Source of the DNA: Porphyrobacter sp. UBA7686
GTDB taxonomy: Bacteria > Pseudomonadota > Alphaproteobacteria > Sphingomonadales > Sphingomonadaceae
Length of the DNA: 12,486 bases
Direction of reading: 5' to 3'
Assembly (NCBI GenBank): GCA_002482865.1
Contig: DLGU01000188.1
Location: 11,920-24,405, forward strand
Positions 5,343 through 12,486 of this stretch are shown piece after piece. The number at the start of each line of letters is the position of its first letter. Positions within the stretch are counted from its first letter, which is position 1. A program made the translations under genes and the position numbers. The notes under the pieces were generated by a model. The model did no database searches and had not been told where the DNA came from. It worked only from the letters and a program-made list of their open reading frames with translations.

Positions 5343-6576
5343 ATGCGGACAGGCTGACCCCGCCCTTCCACAGACCCAGCACCCGCCCCTGCGCGCCCTG
5401 CCGGTCGAACGGGGTGTTGTCGGCGGTCGCCTCCATCTTGCGGCGGTCGATAATCCACGGCGCGTCGGGGTCGATCAGGGCGAGGTCGGCCTCGAGCCCT
5501 GCCGAGAGCGCGCCCGCTGGGACCCCGAGCAATCGCGCGGGATTGCGGGCGAGGCAATCGAAAGCGCGGGTCGTATCGATCACCTCGTCACGCACCAGCC
5601 CCAGCACCATCGCGAGCAGCGTCTCGGCCCCGGCCATGCCCGGCGCGGCATCGGCGAAGGGCAGGCGCTTGTCCTCCGGCCCGCGCGGATCATGACCGCT
5701 GGCGATCACGTCCACCGTGCCGTCACCAATCGCTGCCAGCGCCGCCTGCCGGTCCGCCTCTACGCGCAAAGGGGGCGAGATGCGGGTGAAGGTGCGGAAA
5801 TCGGCGGTTGCCAAGTCCGAAAGCATGAAATGGGCCGGCGTGATCCCGCAGGTGACGGGCAAGCCCCGCGACTTGGCTTCGCGCACCAGATCGAACCCGC
5901 GTGCGGTGGTGACCTGCCGGATGTGTATCCGCGCACCCGCCAGCTCAGCCAGCGCAATATCGCGGGCAATGGCGAGCGCTTCGGCCTCGGCAGGCGCGGC
6001 AGGCAGGCCCAGCCGGGTGGCGATCTCGCCCGCGGTCGCGGCGGCCTCTCCGGTCAGCCCACCATCCTCGGCGTGCGTCACGACCACCAGATCCAGCATC
6101 GCGGCATATTGCAGCAGCCGCAGCATCACGCCGCTGTCAGCGATCCAGCGCCGCCCGGTCGCAATCCCGCGCGCGCCAGCGTCCTGCATCAGCGCGATTT
6201 CGGCGAGCTCCCGCCCTTCAAGCCCGCGCGTGGCTGCGGCAAGCGGGTGAACCCACAGATCGGGCTTGCCGCTCTTGGCGATGAAGTTGACCCGGCTCGG
6301 CAGATCTAGCGGCGGGGCTTGGTCCGGCATCAGCGCCGCCCGGGTGATCCCGCCGAAATGGAACGCAGGCTTGTCGACTGCGAACACGCCGAGATCGACG
6401 ATGCCGGGCGCTAGCAGCTTGCCGCGCGCGTTGACGACCTCGTCACCGTCCTCGGCCGTGACATCCGGGCCGAGGGCGGCGATCAGCCCGTCCACGCAGC
6501 GCAGCGCGCCCGCTGTAACGCCGCCGGGGGTGACCAACTGCGCATTGAAGATGGTGAGCGGGCGCGCCTGCTTCAT
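5341..6576 (-). CDS. pyrC: Dihydroorotase-like subunit lacking metal ligands (PyrC'/PyrX type)
   Basis: A 411-residue member of the type I dihydroorotase (amidohydrolase) family. The family frame is clear: PGIVDLGVF (57-65), [12 protein letters not shown] (166-177), [20 protein letters not shown] (191-210), [11 protein letters not shown] (244-254) and [11 protein letters not shown] (311-321). Key residues are changed. The DxHxH metal motif reads D61-L-G-V-F, with both His lost. The second conserved His, in the HxxHVST-like stretch, is Gln221. The catalytic Asp of TDHAPH is Gly294 (SGHDPRG). Only His168 clearly remains. Such proteins (PyrC' of Pseudomonas) serve as structural partners of aspartate transcarbamoylase, and a separate active pyrC is needed. 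The start at 6576 makes a 4-bp ATGA overlap with pyrB; an in-frame ATG at 6585 would overlap more. Inactivity is inferred from the missing ligands. Confidence 0.88.
   Translation of the reverse strand: MKQARPLTIFNAQLVTPGGVTAGALRCVDGLIAALGPDVTAEDGDEVVNARGKLLAPGIVDLGVFAVDKPAFHFGGITRAALMPDQAPPLDLPSRVNFIAKSGKPDLWVHPLAAATRGLEGRELAEIALMQDAGARGIATGRRWIADSGVMLRLLQYAAMLDLVVVTHAEDGGLTGEAAATAGEIATRLGLPAAPAEAEALAIARDIALAELAGARIHIRQVTTARGFDLVREAKSRGLPVTCGITPAHFMLSDLATADFRTFTRISPPLRVEADRQAALAAIGDGTVDVIASGHDPRGPEDKRLPFADAAPGMAGAETLLAMVLGLVRDEVIDTTRAFDCLARNPARLLGVPAGALSAGLEADLALIDPDAPWIIDRRKMEATADNTPFDRQGAQGRVLGLWKGGVSLSA
6573..6576 (-). other. ATGA start/stop overlap of pyrB and the dihydroorotase-like gene
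   Basis: On the minus strand the TGA of pyrB (6575-6573) lies inside ATGA with the ATG of the next gene (6576-6574). This suggests translational coupling and roughly equal production of the two subunits, as expected if they form one complex. Confidence 0.75.
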
Positions 6577-7592
6577 GCCGCCCACCCCGCAACGCCGCGC
6601 GCCTCGCGCGTCAAGATATCAAGGCACGCCATGCGGATCGCCACACCCATCTCGACCTGCCGGGTGATCAGCGAGCGGCCCTCCAGATCGGCGATCTCGC
6701 TATCGATCTCGACCCCGCGGTTCATCGGGCCGGGGTGCATCACCAGAGCGCCCGGAGCGGCGAGCGCCAGCCGCTTGGCGGTCAGCCCGTAAAGGTGGCG
6801 ATATTCGCGCGGGCTTGGGATGAACTGGCCGCTCATCCGTTCGGACTGGAGCCGCAGCATCATCACGACTTCCGCGCCGTCCAGCGCATCGTCGAACCGG
6901 TGAAACACCTCCACGCCCATCGCTTCGATCCCGGTCGGCATCAAGGCAGGCGGCGCACAGACGCGAACATTAGCGCCCATTGCCGTGAGGCACAGGATGT
7001 TCGAGCGCGCGACGCGGCTGTGCAGGATGTCACCGCAGATCACGATGTTGAGCCCGGTGAAATCCTCGGCCCCCTCGCCCCGCTCAGCCAGCGCATGGCG
7101 CAGGGTCAAGGCGTCGAGCAGGCCTTGCGTCGGGTGTTCGTGGCTGCCGTCGCCTGCGTTGAGCACCGGACAATCGACCTTGTCCGCTATCAGCCCGGTC
7201 GCGCCCGACGAACCATGCCGGATCACGATCGCATCGGCACGCATCGCGTTCAGCGTGATCGCGGTGTCGATCAGCGTCTCGCCCTTTTTCACCGAACTTT
7301 GCGCGGCGTGCATGTTGACCACATCCGCCCCCAGCCGCTTGCCTGCAATCTCGAAGCTGAGCAGCGTGCGGGTGGAATTTTCGAAGAAGGCGTTGATGAT
7401 CGTCAGGCCCGCCAGCAAGTCCGAATGCTTGGTACGCTGGCGGTTGAGCGCGACCCATTGTTCGGCCTGATCGAGCAGATAGAGGATCTCGTGCCGCTGC
7501 AACTGGCCGATGCCAGTGAGGTCGCGATGCGGAAACGCCAACCGCCCGGCCGGAAAGCGGCCCTGTGTCGGTGAAGTCTCGCGTGCATCCAT
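6573..7592 (-). CDS. pyrB: Aspartate carbamoyltransferase catalytic subunit
   Basis: A 339-residue enzyme joining carbamoyl phosphate and aspartate to form N-carbamoyl-aspartate, the committed step of pyrimidine synthesis in the cytoplasm. The carbamoyl-phosphate loop [13 protein letters not shown] lies at 69-81 (Ser73-Thr-Arg-Thr). Other family motifs are SSVKKGE (99-105), RHGSSG (125-130), [12 protein letters not shown] (151-162), [12 protein letters not shown] (187-198), RLQSER (247-252) and HPGPMNRG (286-293). Length and motif order are normal and all binding residues look intact. The start is chosen at 7592, where AGGGG lies 10 nt upstream; the in-frame ATG at 7601 has the same site only 1 nt away. 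The ATGA overlap with the pseudo-dihydroorotase indicates a complex of the pyrBC' kind. No leader peptide or attenuator was seen in the short upstream gap. Confidence 0.95.
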   Translation of the reverse strand: MDARETSPTQGRFPAGRLAFPHRDLTGIGQLQRHEILYLLDQAEQWVALNRQRTKHSDLLAGLTIINAFFENSTRTLLSFEIAGKRLGADVVNMHAAQSSVKKGETLIDTAITLNAMRADAIVIRHGSSGATGLIADKVDCPVLNAGDGSHEHPTQGLLDALTLRHALAERGEGAEDFTGLNIVICGDILHSRVARSNILCLTAMGANVRVCAPPALMPTGIEAMGVEVFHRFDDALDGAEVVMMLRLQSERMSGQFIPSPREYRHLYGLTAKRLALAAPGALVMHPGPMNRGVEIDSEIADLEGRSLITRQVEMGVAIRMACLDILTREARGVAGWAA

Positions 7593-7601
7593 CAAGTCCA
7601 T

Positions 7602-7708
7602 GCCCCTAGTCGAGCCTCATCCGCTGCTCAACCCATCGCGTAAGGTTTCCGATAGCAGTTACCGTGCAAAGCCCCTAGATCGGCGGGGCAAGCTGAAGGA
7701 ACGAATGC
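7602..7708. promoter_or_regulatory. Divergent promoter gap between pyrB and sppA
   Basis: This 107-bp gap must hold promoters for both directions. I see no strong sigma-70 boxes. GCCCCTAG occurs twice in direct orientation (about 7602-7609 and 7671-7678), near each start, the second followed by ATCGG and the first by TCG. This may be chance or a paired regulator site. Confidence 0.35.
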
Positions 7709-9601
7709 ATGAATTTTGTCGGCAAGGTCTGGAAGATCCTCGTGGGGATCAAGGACGGACTGGTGCTCCTGTTCATGCTGCTGTTCTTTGTGGCGCTGTT
7801 TGCGATCCTCTCGGCCCGCCCCAACCCCGGTCAGGTGCGGGAAGGGGCGCTCTTGATCGATCTGGACGGCATCGTTGTCGAAGAAAAATCGGTGCTTGAT
7901 CCGATCGAGACGCTGCTGTCGGGCACCGCTCCGATTGGCGAATACCGTTCCCGTGACATCGTCCGCGCGCTGGACGCCGCCGCTACCGATGACCGCATCA
8001 AGGCCGTGGTGTTCGATCTCACCACCTTCCTTGGCGGCGGGCAGGTGCACCTCAAGGACATCGGCGAGGCGATGGACCGGGTGCGCAAGGCGAAGAAGCC
8101 GGTGCTGACCTATGCTGTGGGTTATGCCGATGATCACATGCTGCTGGCCGCTCATGCGAGCGAAGTTTGGCTCGATCCGCAGGGCCTGGCCGTCATCTCC
8201 GGTCCGGGCGGCAACCGGCTTTATTATGCGGGCCTGCTCGAAAAGCTCAGCGTCAATGCGCGGGTGTATCGCGTGGGCGCATTCAAATCGGCGGTGGAGC
8301 CCTATTCGCGTAGCTCAATGTCGGACGAGGCGCGCCAGAACCTTGGCGGCCTGTACGGCGCGATGTGGGAAGAGTGGCAGGCAAACGTCACCAAGGCCCG
8401 TCCCAAGCTCGCACTGGCGCGGGTGACGAGCGATCCGATTGCGTGGATTCAGAGTTCGGGCGGCGATCTGGCGCAGGCGGCTGTCTCCGCGGGGCTGGTC
8501 GACAAGCTTGGCGACCGCGTCCAGTTTGGCGCGCGGGTGGCGGAATTGGCGGGCAAGGACCCGTGGAGCGACCTGCCCGGCACCTACGCCTCAAGCGAGC
8601 TTGGCTCCTTCCTCGCCGATGCCGGAAAAGATCGCTCAGGCAAAGCCATCGGCGTCATCACCATCGCGGGCGAGATCGTTGATGGTGATGCCGGGCCGGG
8701 GATCGCCGGGGGCAGACGGATCGCTGATCTGCTCGATGAGGCGCTCGACGATGATTTTGCCGCGCTGGTGGTGCGGGTCGATTCGCCGGGCGGATCAGCC
8801 ACTGCGGCCGAGGAAATCCGCCGCGCAATCCAGCGCCACCGCGACCGCAAGATTCCGGTCGCCGTGTCCTTCGGCAATGTCGCGGCAAGCGGCGGCTACT
8901 GGGTCGCCACCTCAAGCGACCGGATCTTTGCCGAGCCCGATACCATAACCGGCTCAATCGGCGTCTTCGCCGTGGTACCAACCTTTGAACAGGCCGCCGC
9001 CCGGCTTGGGGTAAACGCCGATGGCTATCGCACCACACCGCTTTCGGGCCAGCCCGACTTCATCGGCGGCTTCAGCCCGGAAATGGACACACTGTTCCAG
9101 ACTTCGATCAGCGGTACATACAAGGACTTCATCACCCTCGTCTCCAAGGCGCGGCGTATGTCGGTCGACCGGGTCGATAGCGTCGCACAAGGTCAAGTCT
9201 GGGACGGCGGAACCGCGCGCCAGAAGGGACTCGTGGACGAATTCGGCGGCTTGGATGCGGCGCTCGGCTGGGCGGCGGCCAAGGCTGGCTTGAAGGACGG
9301 CGGATGGCACGCGGTCTATCTTGGTGAACAGAGCGAGAATTACGATTCGCTGATCCGCCAGCTGGTTTCCAGCCAGGCCGCGCGCGCGCCTGCTGTGAAC
9401 AATGGCGATCTGTTCGCGATGGCAGCGGCGCGGAGCGAGAACCTCGGCGCACGGCTCGCCCGCGATGCCGAGCGCCTGCTGGGAACACGCGGCGTTCAGG
9501 CATTTTGTGCCGAGTGTCCGCCAAGCTCTGCGCCCCCGCCCTCCCCCGCCAAGCGGCCTGAGGGGATGCTGGCCCTGCTTGCGTGGCTGACCGGCAGCTA
9601 A
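7709..9601 (+). CDS. sppA: Signal peptide peptidase SppA, long (67K) form
   Basis: A 630-residue inner-membrane serine protease of family S49 that cleaves leftover signal peptides after their release. Residues 13-35 are the single N-terminal membrane anchor (LVLLFMLLFFVALFAIL core). The protein has the tandem two-domain layout of the long form (E. coli SppA is of similar size). The N-terminal domain supplies the general-base lysine in GAFKSAVEPYSR (Lys193, codon at 8285). The C-terminal domain supplies the nucleophile in NVAASGGYW (Ser394, codon at 8888), after VVRVDSPGGSATAAEEI (354-370). The GSIGVF motif (415-420) also fits. Both catalytic residues are present. The start ATG at 7709 has AAGGA 8 nt upstream. 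The last 30 residues are Pro/Cys-containing and end in a hydrophobic stretch (MLALLAWLTG), unusual compared with the E. coli protein. The gene stands alone, divergent from pyrB. Confidence 0.95.
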   Translation: MNFVGKVWKILVGIKDGLVLLFMLLFFVALFAILSARPNPGQVREGALLIDLDGIVVEEKSVLDPIETLLSGTAPIGEYRSRDIVRALDAAATDDRIKAVVFDLTTFLGGGQVHLKDIGEAMDRVRKAKKPVLTYAVGYADDHMLLAAHASEVWLDPQGLAVISGPGGNRLYYAGLLEKLSVNARVYRVGAFKSAVEPYSRSSMSDEARQNLGGLYGAMWEEWQANVTKARPKLALARVTSDPIAWIQSSGGDLAQAAVSAGLVDKLGDRVQFGARVAELAGKDPWSDLPGTYASSELGSFLADAGKDRSGKAIGVITIAGEIVDGDAGPGIAGGRRIADLLDEALDDDFAALVVRVDSPGGSATAAEEIRRAIQRHRDRKIPVAVSFGNVAASGGYWVATSSDRIFAEPDTITGSIGVFAVVPTFEQAAARLGVNADGYRTTPLSGQPDFIGGFSPEMDTLFQTSISGTYKDFITLVSKARRMSVDRVDSVAQGQVWDGGTARQKGLVDEFGGLDAALGWAAAKAGLKDGGWHAVYLGEQSENYDSLIRQLVSSQAARAPAVNNGDLFAMAAARSENLGARLARDAERLLGTRGVQAFCAECPPSSAPPPSPAKRPEGMLALLAWLTGS

Positions 9602-9638
9602 GCATCAGCGAAATCGCACGTCACCTGGCCGCGAGCGC

Positions 9639-9667
9639 TTGCCAAGCACGCAAGGCCCGATTAAAGG
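9639..9667 (+). promoter_or_regulatory. Possible promoter for tRNA-Val
   Basis: TTGCCA (9639-9644) and TAAAGG (9662-9667) are 17 bp apart, about 35-60 bp before the tRNA. The -35 is fair and the -10 weak (three matches to TATAAT). It is a guess based on position and spacing. Confidence 0.25.
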
Positions 9668-9707
9668 CGCCCCCCTGTCCGGGTCGTATGGCCCCACGGA
9701 CGGGCGC
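9667..9707. repeat. Long imperfect inverted repeat reaching into the tRNA 5' end
   Basis: GCGCCC (9667-9672) pairs with GGGCGC (9702-9707), and GTCCG (9677-9681) with CGGAC (9697-9701), with a 4-nt bulge. The 3' arm is the first six bases of the tRNA, so this fold competes with the acceptor stem in the precursor. It lacks a T-run and is not a standard terminator for sppA. Confidence 0.4.
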
Positions 9708-9776
9708 GTAGCTCAGCGGTAGAGCACACCCTTCACACGGGTGGGGTCACAGGTTCAATCCCTGTCGCGCCCACCA
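9702..9776 (+). tRNA. tRNA-Val (anticodon CAC)
   Basis: A complete cloverleaf with encoded CCA. The acceptor stem GGGCGCG/CGCGCCC pairs in all seven positions (9702-9708 with 9766-9772). The D arm is GCTC...GAGC with AGCGGTA in the loop. The anticodon stem CACCC/GGGTG encloses TTCACAC, giving anticodon CAC at 9734-9736, which reads the valine codon GUG. The T arm is ACAGG-TTCAATC-CCTGT. The discriminator A (9773) precedes CCA (9774-9776). GUG is a common Val codon in this GC-rich window. Confidence 0.97.
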
Positions 9777-9937
9777 TTTCCTCCCCTTTGCGGCAGAGCG
9801 GAAATGGAATGACTGTGGCCTGCCACGGCGCGCTGCGTCTCCTACTTGCGTCATTCGCCCCTCCTGCCTTGACCGGGCCGCCGTGTTCGCGGCAAGGCTT
9901 GTCGCTCACGCCCACGGGCGATCATGCGAGGTTCTTC
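9777..9937. other. Gap between tRNA-Val and the M14 peptidase gene
   Basis: No gene is seen in these 161 bp. TTGACC at 9869-9874 resembles a -35 box, but the matching -10 (GCAAGG) is poor. Small hairpins occur (GCCGC/GCGGC near 9878-9894, CGCC/GGCG near 9909-9920), the last just before the peptidase ribosome binding site. There is no clear T-run terminator for the tRNA. Confidence 0.4.
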
Positions 9938-12486
9938 ATGCGCAATAGATTCTGGGGCCAGTGCCTTGTTGTATTGGCGGCTCTGATTGGTGCAGGCCAG
10001 CCTGCCACGGCGCAGTCCTTTATCGAAGGCAGCTTCGATCCAGCGATCCCCACGCTGACCGCCACGGTCGGCCATGCACCGGGCGCCCGGATTACCTCGC
10101 CCGACCAGACCTATGCCTATCTGAAGGCGCTTGCCGAGGCTGCTCCAGATCGGGCACGGCTGGTGCAATATGCGGTGAGCTGGGAGGGGCGGCCGCTCTA
10201 TTATCTCGTGCTGTCCGCATCGGCGAACATGGCGAAGCTCGACGCCATTCAGGCCGATATGGCAACGATCGCTGCGGGACGACCCGGCAACGGCACGGCA
10301 CTGCCCGTGACATGGCTGGCCTACGGCGTGCACGGTAACGAGATTTCCTCGACCGATGCGGCTTTGATGACCGCCTATCACCTGCTCGCGACCACAGATG
10401 ACGCGCGTGCCGCCAAGATCATGGCGAACACCATCGTTGTGGTCGATCCGATGCAGAACCCCGATGGGCGCGCGCGGTTCGTGAACAATTTCCTCGCTTC
10501 GACGGGCATCACCCCAGCCGCCGACCGGCAGGCGGCCGAGCATGACGAGCCGTGGCCCTCTGGCCGGGTCAATCACTACATGTTCGATCTCAACCGCGAC
10601 TGGTTCACGCTCAGCCAGCCCGAGACCCGGGGCAAGGTTGCCGCGATCCGTCAGTGGAACCCGGTGGTGGTGGTTGACCTCCATGAAATGGGCGGGGACG
10701 AGACCTATTTCTTCTCCCCCGCCGCCCAGCCCTTCAACCCCAATCTCTCGGCCGCGCAAATCCGCAGTTACGAGCTGATCGGGCGCTACAACGCCGCCGC
10801 CTTTGACGCGCGCGGTGAGCCCTATTTCACCCGCGAGGTCTATGACCTGTTCTACCCCGGTTATGGCGACACTTGGAACGCGCATCAGGGGGCGATCGGC
10901 AGCACCTATGAACAGGGCTCGGCGCGGGGGCTGGTGTTTGCGCGGCGCGACGGGACGGAGCTGACTTACGCTGACGGCATCACCAACCACTTTACCGCCA
11001 GCCTTGCCACCGCTGCTGCTGTGGCCGACAACCCGTCTCGGTTCCTGAGCGATTTTGCCGCCTATCGCAGCGGAAATGCCAGTGGCTCAGCCGGACGCGG
11101 CACCTATGTCATCGACCTGTCGAAGCGGCGCTGGAATGCCGAGCGGCTGGGCCGCCGCTTGGCCGAACAGGGCATCACCGTGCTGCGGCGCGAGGGCAGC
11201 GCAAGTGTTTGCGGCAAGTCCTATCCGGCAGGCTACCTCGCCGTGCCGCAGTCCCAGCCCGCCGCGCGGCTGGTCAAGAGCCTGCTCGACCGCGACACCC
11301 CCTTGCCGCCCGATTTTCTCGCCGAACAGGAGCGCCGCCGATCGGTCGATCTGCCGCACGAGCTGTATGATGTGACCGCCTGGTCGGTCGGGCCGATGGC
11401 GGGCGTCGATGTGGCGCTGTGCAATGCGGCCGTCAGCGGCGAGGCGATGCGCGCCGATGCGCCGATTGCTGCCAAGGCGGAAGGCTCCGGCAACTTTGGC
11501 ATCGCCGTGCCGTGGACCGACAGCGGCCAGGCGCGGCTGGTCGCCTTGGCGCTGCGCGAAGGGATCGACGGGCGCGTGACTGACCGCGCCTTCACCACCG
11601 CAGGCCGCGAGTTTCCGCGCGGGACAGTCGTGTTCCCGGCAGGCTCCAACAGCCCGGACAAGATGGCACGCCTCACCGAACTCGTCCGCGATGTCGGCGC
11701 GCATACTGTGGCGCTCGAAAATGGCTGGGTCGACAACGGGCCGAACCTTGGCAGCGAGCATTTCGTGCGGCTGACAATGCCGCGTGTCGCCGTGGCGTGG
11801 GACGATGGTGTCTCGCAATTGAGCGCAGGCGCCCTGCGCTATGTGCTCGAACAACGGCTCGGCCTGCCGGTGACGCCGATCCGCACCAGCCGCTTGGGCC
11901 GCGCTGACCTGTCGGATTACGACGTGGTGCTGATGCCCGAAGGCGATCCGTCGAGCGTGCTCGGCGATGGGGGCCTGCGGGCGATCCGCAGCTTCGTGCA
12001 GCGCGGCGGCGTGCTGGTGGCAATCGGCGAGAGCTTGGAAACCTTCAGCAGCGGCGACAATCCCTTGCTGGCGGTCAAGCGCGAAGCGGCGCTGGGGCGT
12101 GAGCCTGCCGACAGCGATGACGACAAGGCCGCGCTGGCTGAAGCAGTTGCGATCGGCAACGACGCGGAATACCGTGAAGCGATCAAAGACCAGCAGGCGC
12201 TCCCCGACACGTTGCCCGGTGCGCTGCTCAATGTCGTTGGTGAGCCCGATCACTTCCTCTCCGCCGGTTACGATAATGGCGCGGTGGTGCTGGCGACGGG
12301 CACGCAGATTTTCACCCCGCTCGACCGGGCCAATGGGATCAACGTCTTGCGCTTCGCCGCGCCAGGGAACCTGATCGCCAGCGGCTATGTGTGGGACGAG
12401 AATCGGCGGCAGCTGGCCTATAAGCCCTACCTGATGGCGCAGCCGCAAGGACGCGGGTTGGTGATCGGCTTTGCCCATGATCCTTC
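9938..12486 (+). CDS. Secreted M14-family zinc carboxypeptidase-like protein, C-terminus beyond right edge
   Basis: An exported metallopeptidase of the M14 (carboxypeptidase A) superfamily, 849 codons visible with no stop in the window. Residues 1-25 are a signal peptide (ATA cleavage box before Gln26). The zinc ligands are His132 and Glu135 in GVHGNEISS and His249 in VVDLHEMGG. NPDGR (174-178) and DLNRDWF (217-223) fit substrate-binding positions, and Glu325 (GSTYEQGSARG) is the likely catalytic glutamate. All expected residues are present. After about residue 430 comes a long extension. Residues about 616-700 (VAVAWDDGVS, YDVVLMPEGD, FVQRGGVLVAIGE) look like a class I glutamine-amidotransferase-like fold, here without an obvious catalytic Cys. 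The start ATG has GAGG 6 nt upstream. Periplasmic or outer peptide degradation is likely; the substrate is unknown. Confidence 0.88.
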   Translation, partial: MRNRFWGQCLVVLAALIGAGQPATAQSFIEGSFDPAIPTLTATVGHAPGARITSPDQTYAYLKALAEAAPDRARLVQYAVSWEGRPLYYLVLSASANMAKLDAIQADMATIAAGRPGNGTALPVTWLAYGVHGNEISSTDAALMTAYHLLATTDDARAAKIMANTIVVVDPMQNPDGRARFVNNFLASTGITPAADRQAAEHDEPWPSGRVNHYMFDLNRDWFTLSQPETRGKVAAIRQWNPVVVVDLHEMGGDETYFFSPAAQPFNPNLSAAQIRSYELIGRYNAAAFDARGEPYFTREVYDLFYPGYGDTWNAHQGAIGSTYEQGSARGLVFARRDGTELTYADGITNHFTASLATAAAVADNPSRFLSDFAAYRSGNASGSAGRGTYVIDLSKRRWNAERLGRRLAEQGITVLRREGSASVCGKSYPAGYLAVPQSQPAARLVKSLLDRDTPLPPDFLAEQERRRSVDLPHELYDVTAWSVGPMAGVDVALCNAAVSGEAMRADAPIAAKAEGSGNFGIAVPWTDSGQARLVALALREGIDGRVTDRAFTTAGREFPRGTVVFPAGSNSPDKMARLTELVRDVGAHTVALENGWVDNGPNLGSEHFVRLTMPRVAVAWDDGVSQLSAGALRYVLEQRLGLPVTPIRTSRLGRADLSDYDVVLMPEGDPSSVLGDGGLRAIRSFVQRGGVLVAIGESLETFSSGDNPLLAVKREAALGREPADSDDDKAALAEAVAIGNDAEYREAIKDQQALPDTLPGALLNVVGEPDHFLSAGYDNGAVVLATGTQIFTPLDRANGINVLRFAAPGNLIASGYVWDENRRQLAYKPYLMAQPQGRGLVIGFAHDP

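Noticed and set aside
6735..7574. A 279-codon plus-strand open frame
   Set aside because: It is antisense to pyrB, whose motifs are complete.
9702..9776. tRNA-Val as an integration site for a mobile element
   Set aside because: No integrase, no second copy of the tRNA 3' end and no change in base composition were seen on either side.
9733..9915. A 60-codon minus-strand frame ending in GATGIEPVTPPV
   Set aside because: This peptide comes from translating the antisense of a tRNA 3' half. It is a well-known source of false small proteins, and the tRNA here explains it fully.
9851..10990. A 379-codon minus-strand open frame
   Set aside because: It is antisense to the M14 peptidase start and zinc-site region, and shows no motif.
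11087..12478. A 463-codon minus-strand open frame, long enough to tempt a call
   Set aside because: It is antisense to the M14 protein's extension, full of His/Arg/Gln/Gly as in reversed GC-rich coding, with no domain or signal.
1..12486. CRISPR array, riboswitch or phage defence module
   Set aside because: No regular spaced repeats, no recognised riboswitch core and no nuclease or toxin-like genes were found.

Overview
The window is GC-rich and densely coded. The gene set suggests an alphaproteobacterium, probably Sphingomonadales near Erythrobacteraceae: a ParA-like ATPase beside SPOR-domain proteins, a pyrB/pseudo-dihydroorotase pair, and a DUF418 membrane protein. This placement is inferred from protein character and composition; no marker gene is present. 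I see no insertion sequence, CRISPR array or phage gene, and composition looks even throughout.

Left block (1-2155, minus strand): a Sel1/SPOR envelope protein is followed by a DUF418 (YeiB-like) membrane protein that runs off the left edge. The second gene has no stop codon inside the window and is easy to miss. A 258-bp divergent control region (2156-2413) follows. It holds a CtrA-like TTAA-N7-TTAG site, a 13-bp palindrome and two mutually exclusive leader hairpins over the next gene's ribosome binding site.

Central block (2414-5342, plus strand): a short ParA-type ATPase, an acidic protein with a probable C-terminal ribbon-helix-helix, and a secreted TPR/SPOR protein, closed by a clear intrinsic terminator. 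With the divergent SPOR gene, this is the most interesting part of the window: a chromosomal ParA with a candidate partner, flanked by two proteins expected to bind division-site peptidoglycan.

Pyrimidine block (5341-7592, minus strand): pyrB and a dihydroorotase homologue overlap by 4 bp (ATGA). The homologue has lost several metal and catalytic residues, so it is probably the structural PyrC' type subunit.

Right block (7709-12486, plus strand): a full-length SppA signal peptide peptidase, a tRNA-Val(CAC) with encoded CCA, and a secreted M14 zinc carboxypeptidase-like protein with a C-terminal amidotransferase-like region, cut by the right edge. Apart from the 2156-2413 control region, the gaps between genes are about 160 bp or less.
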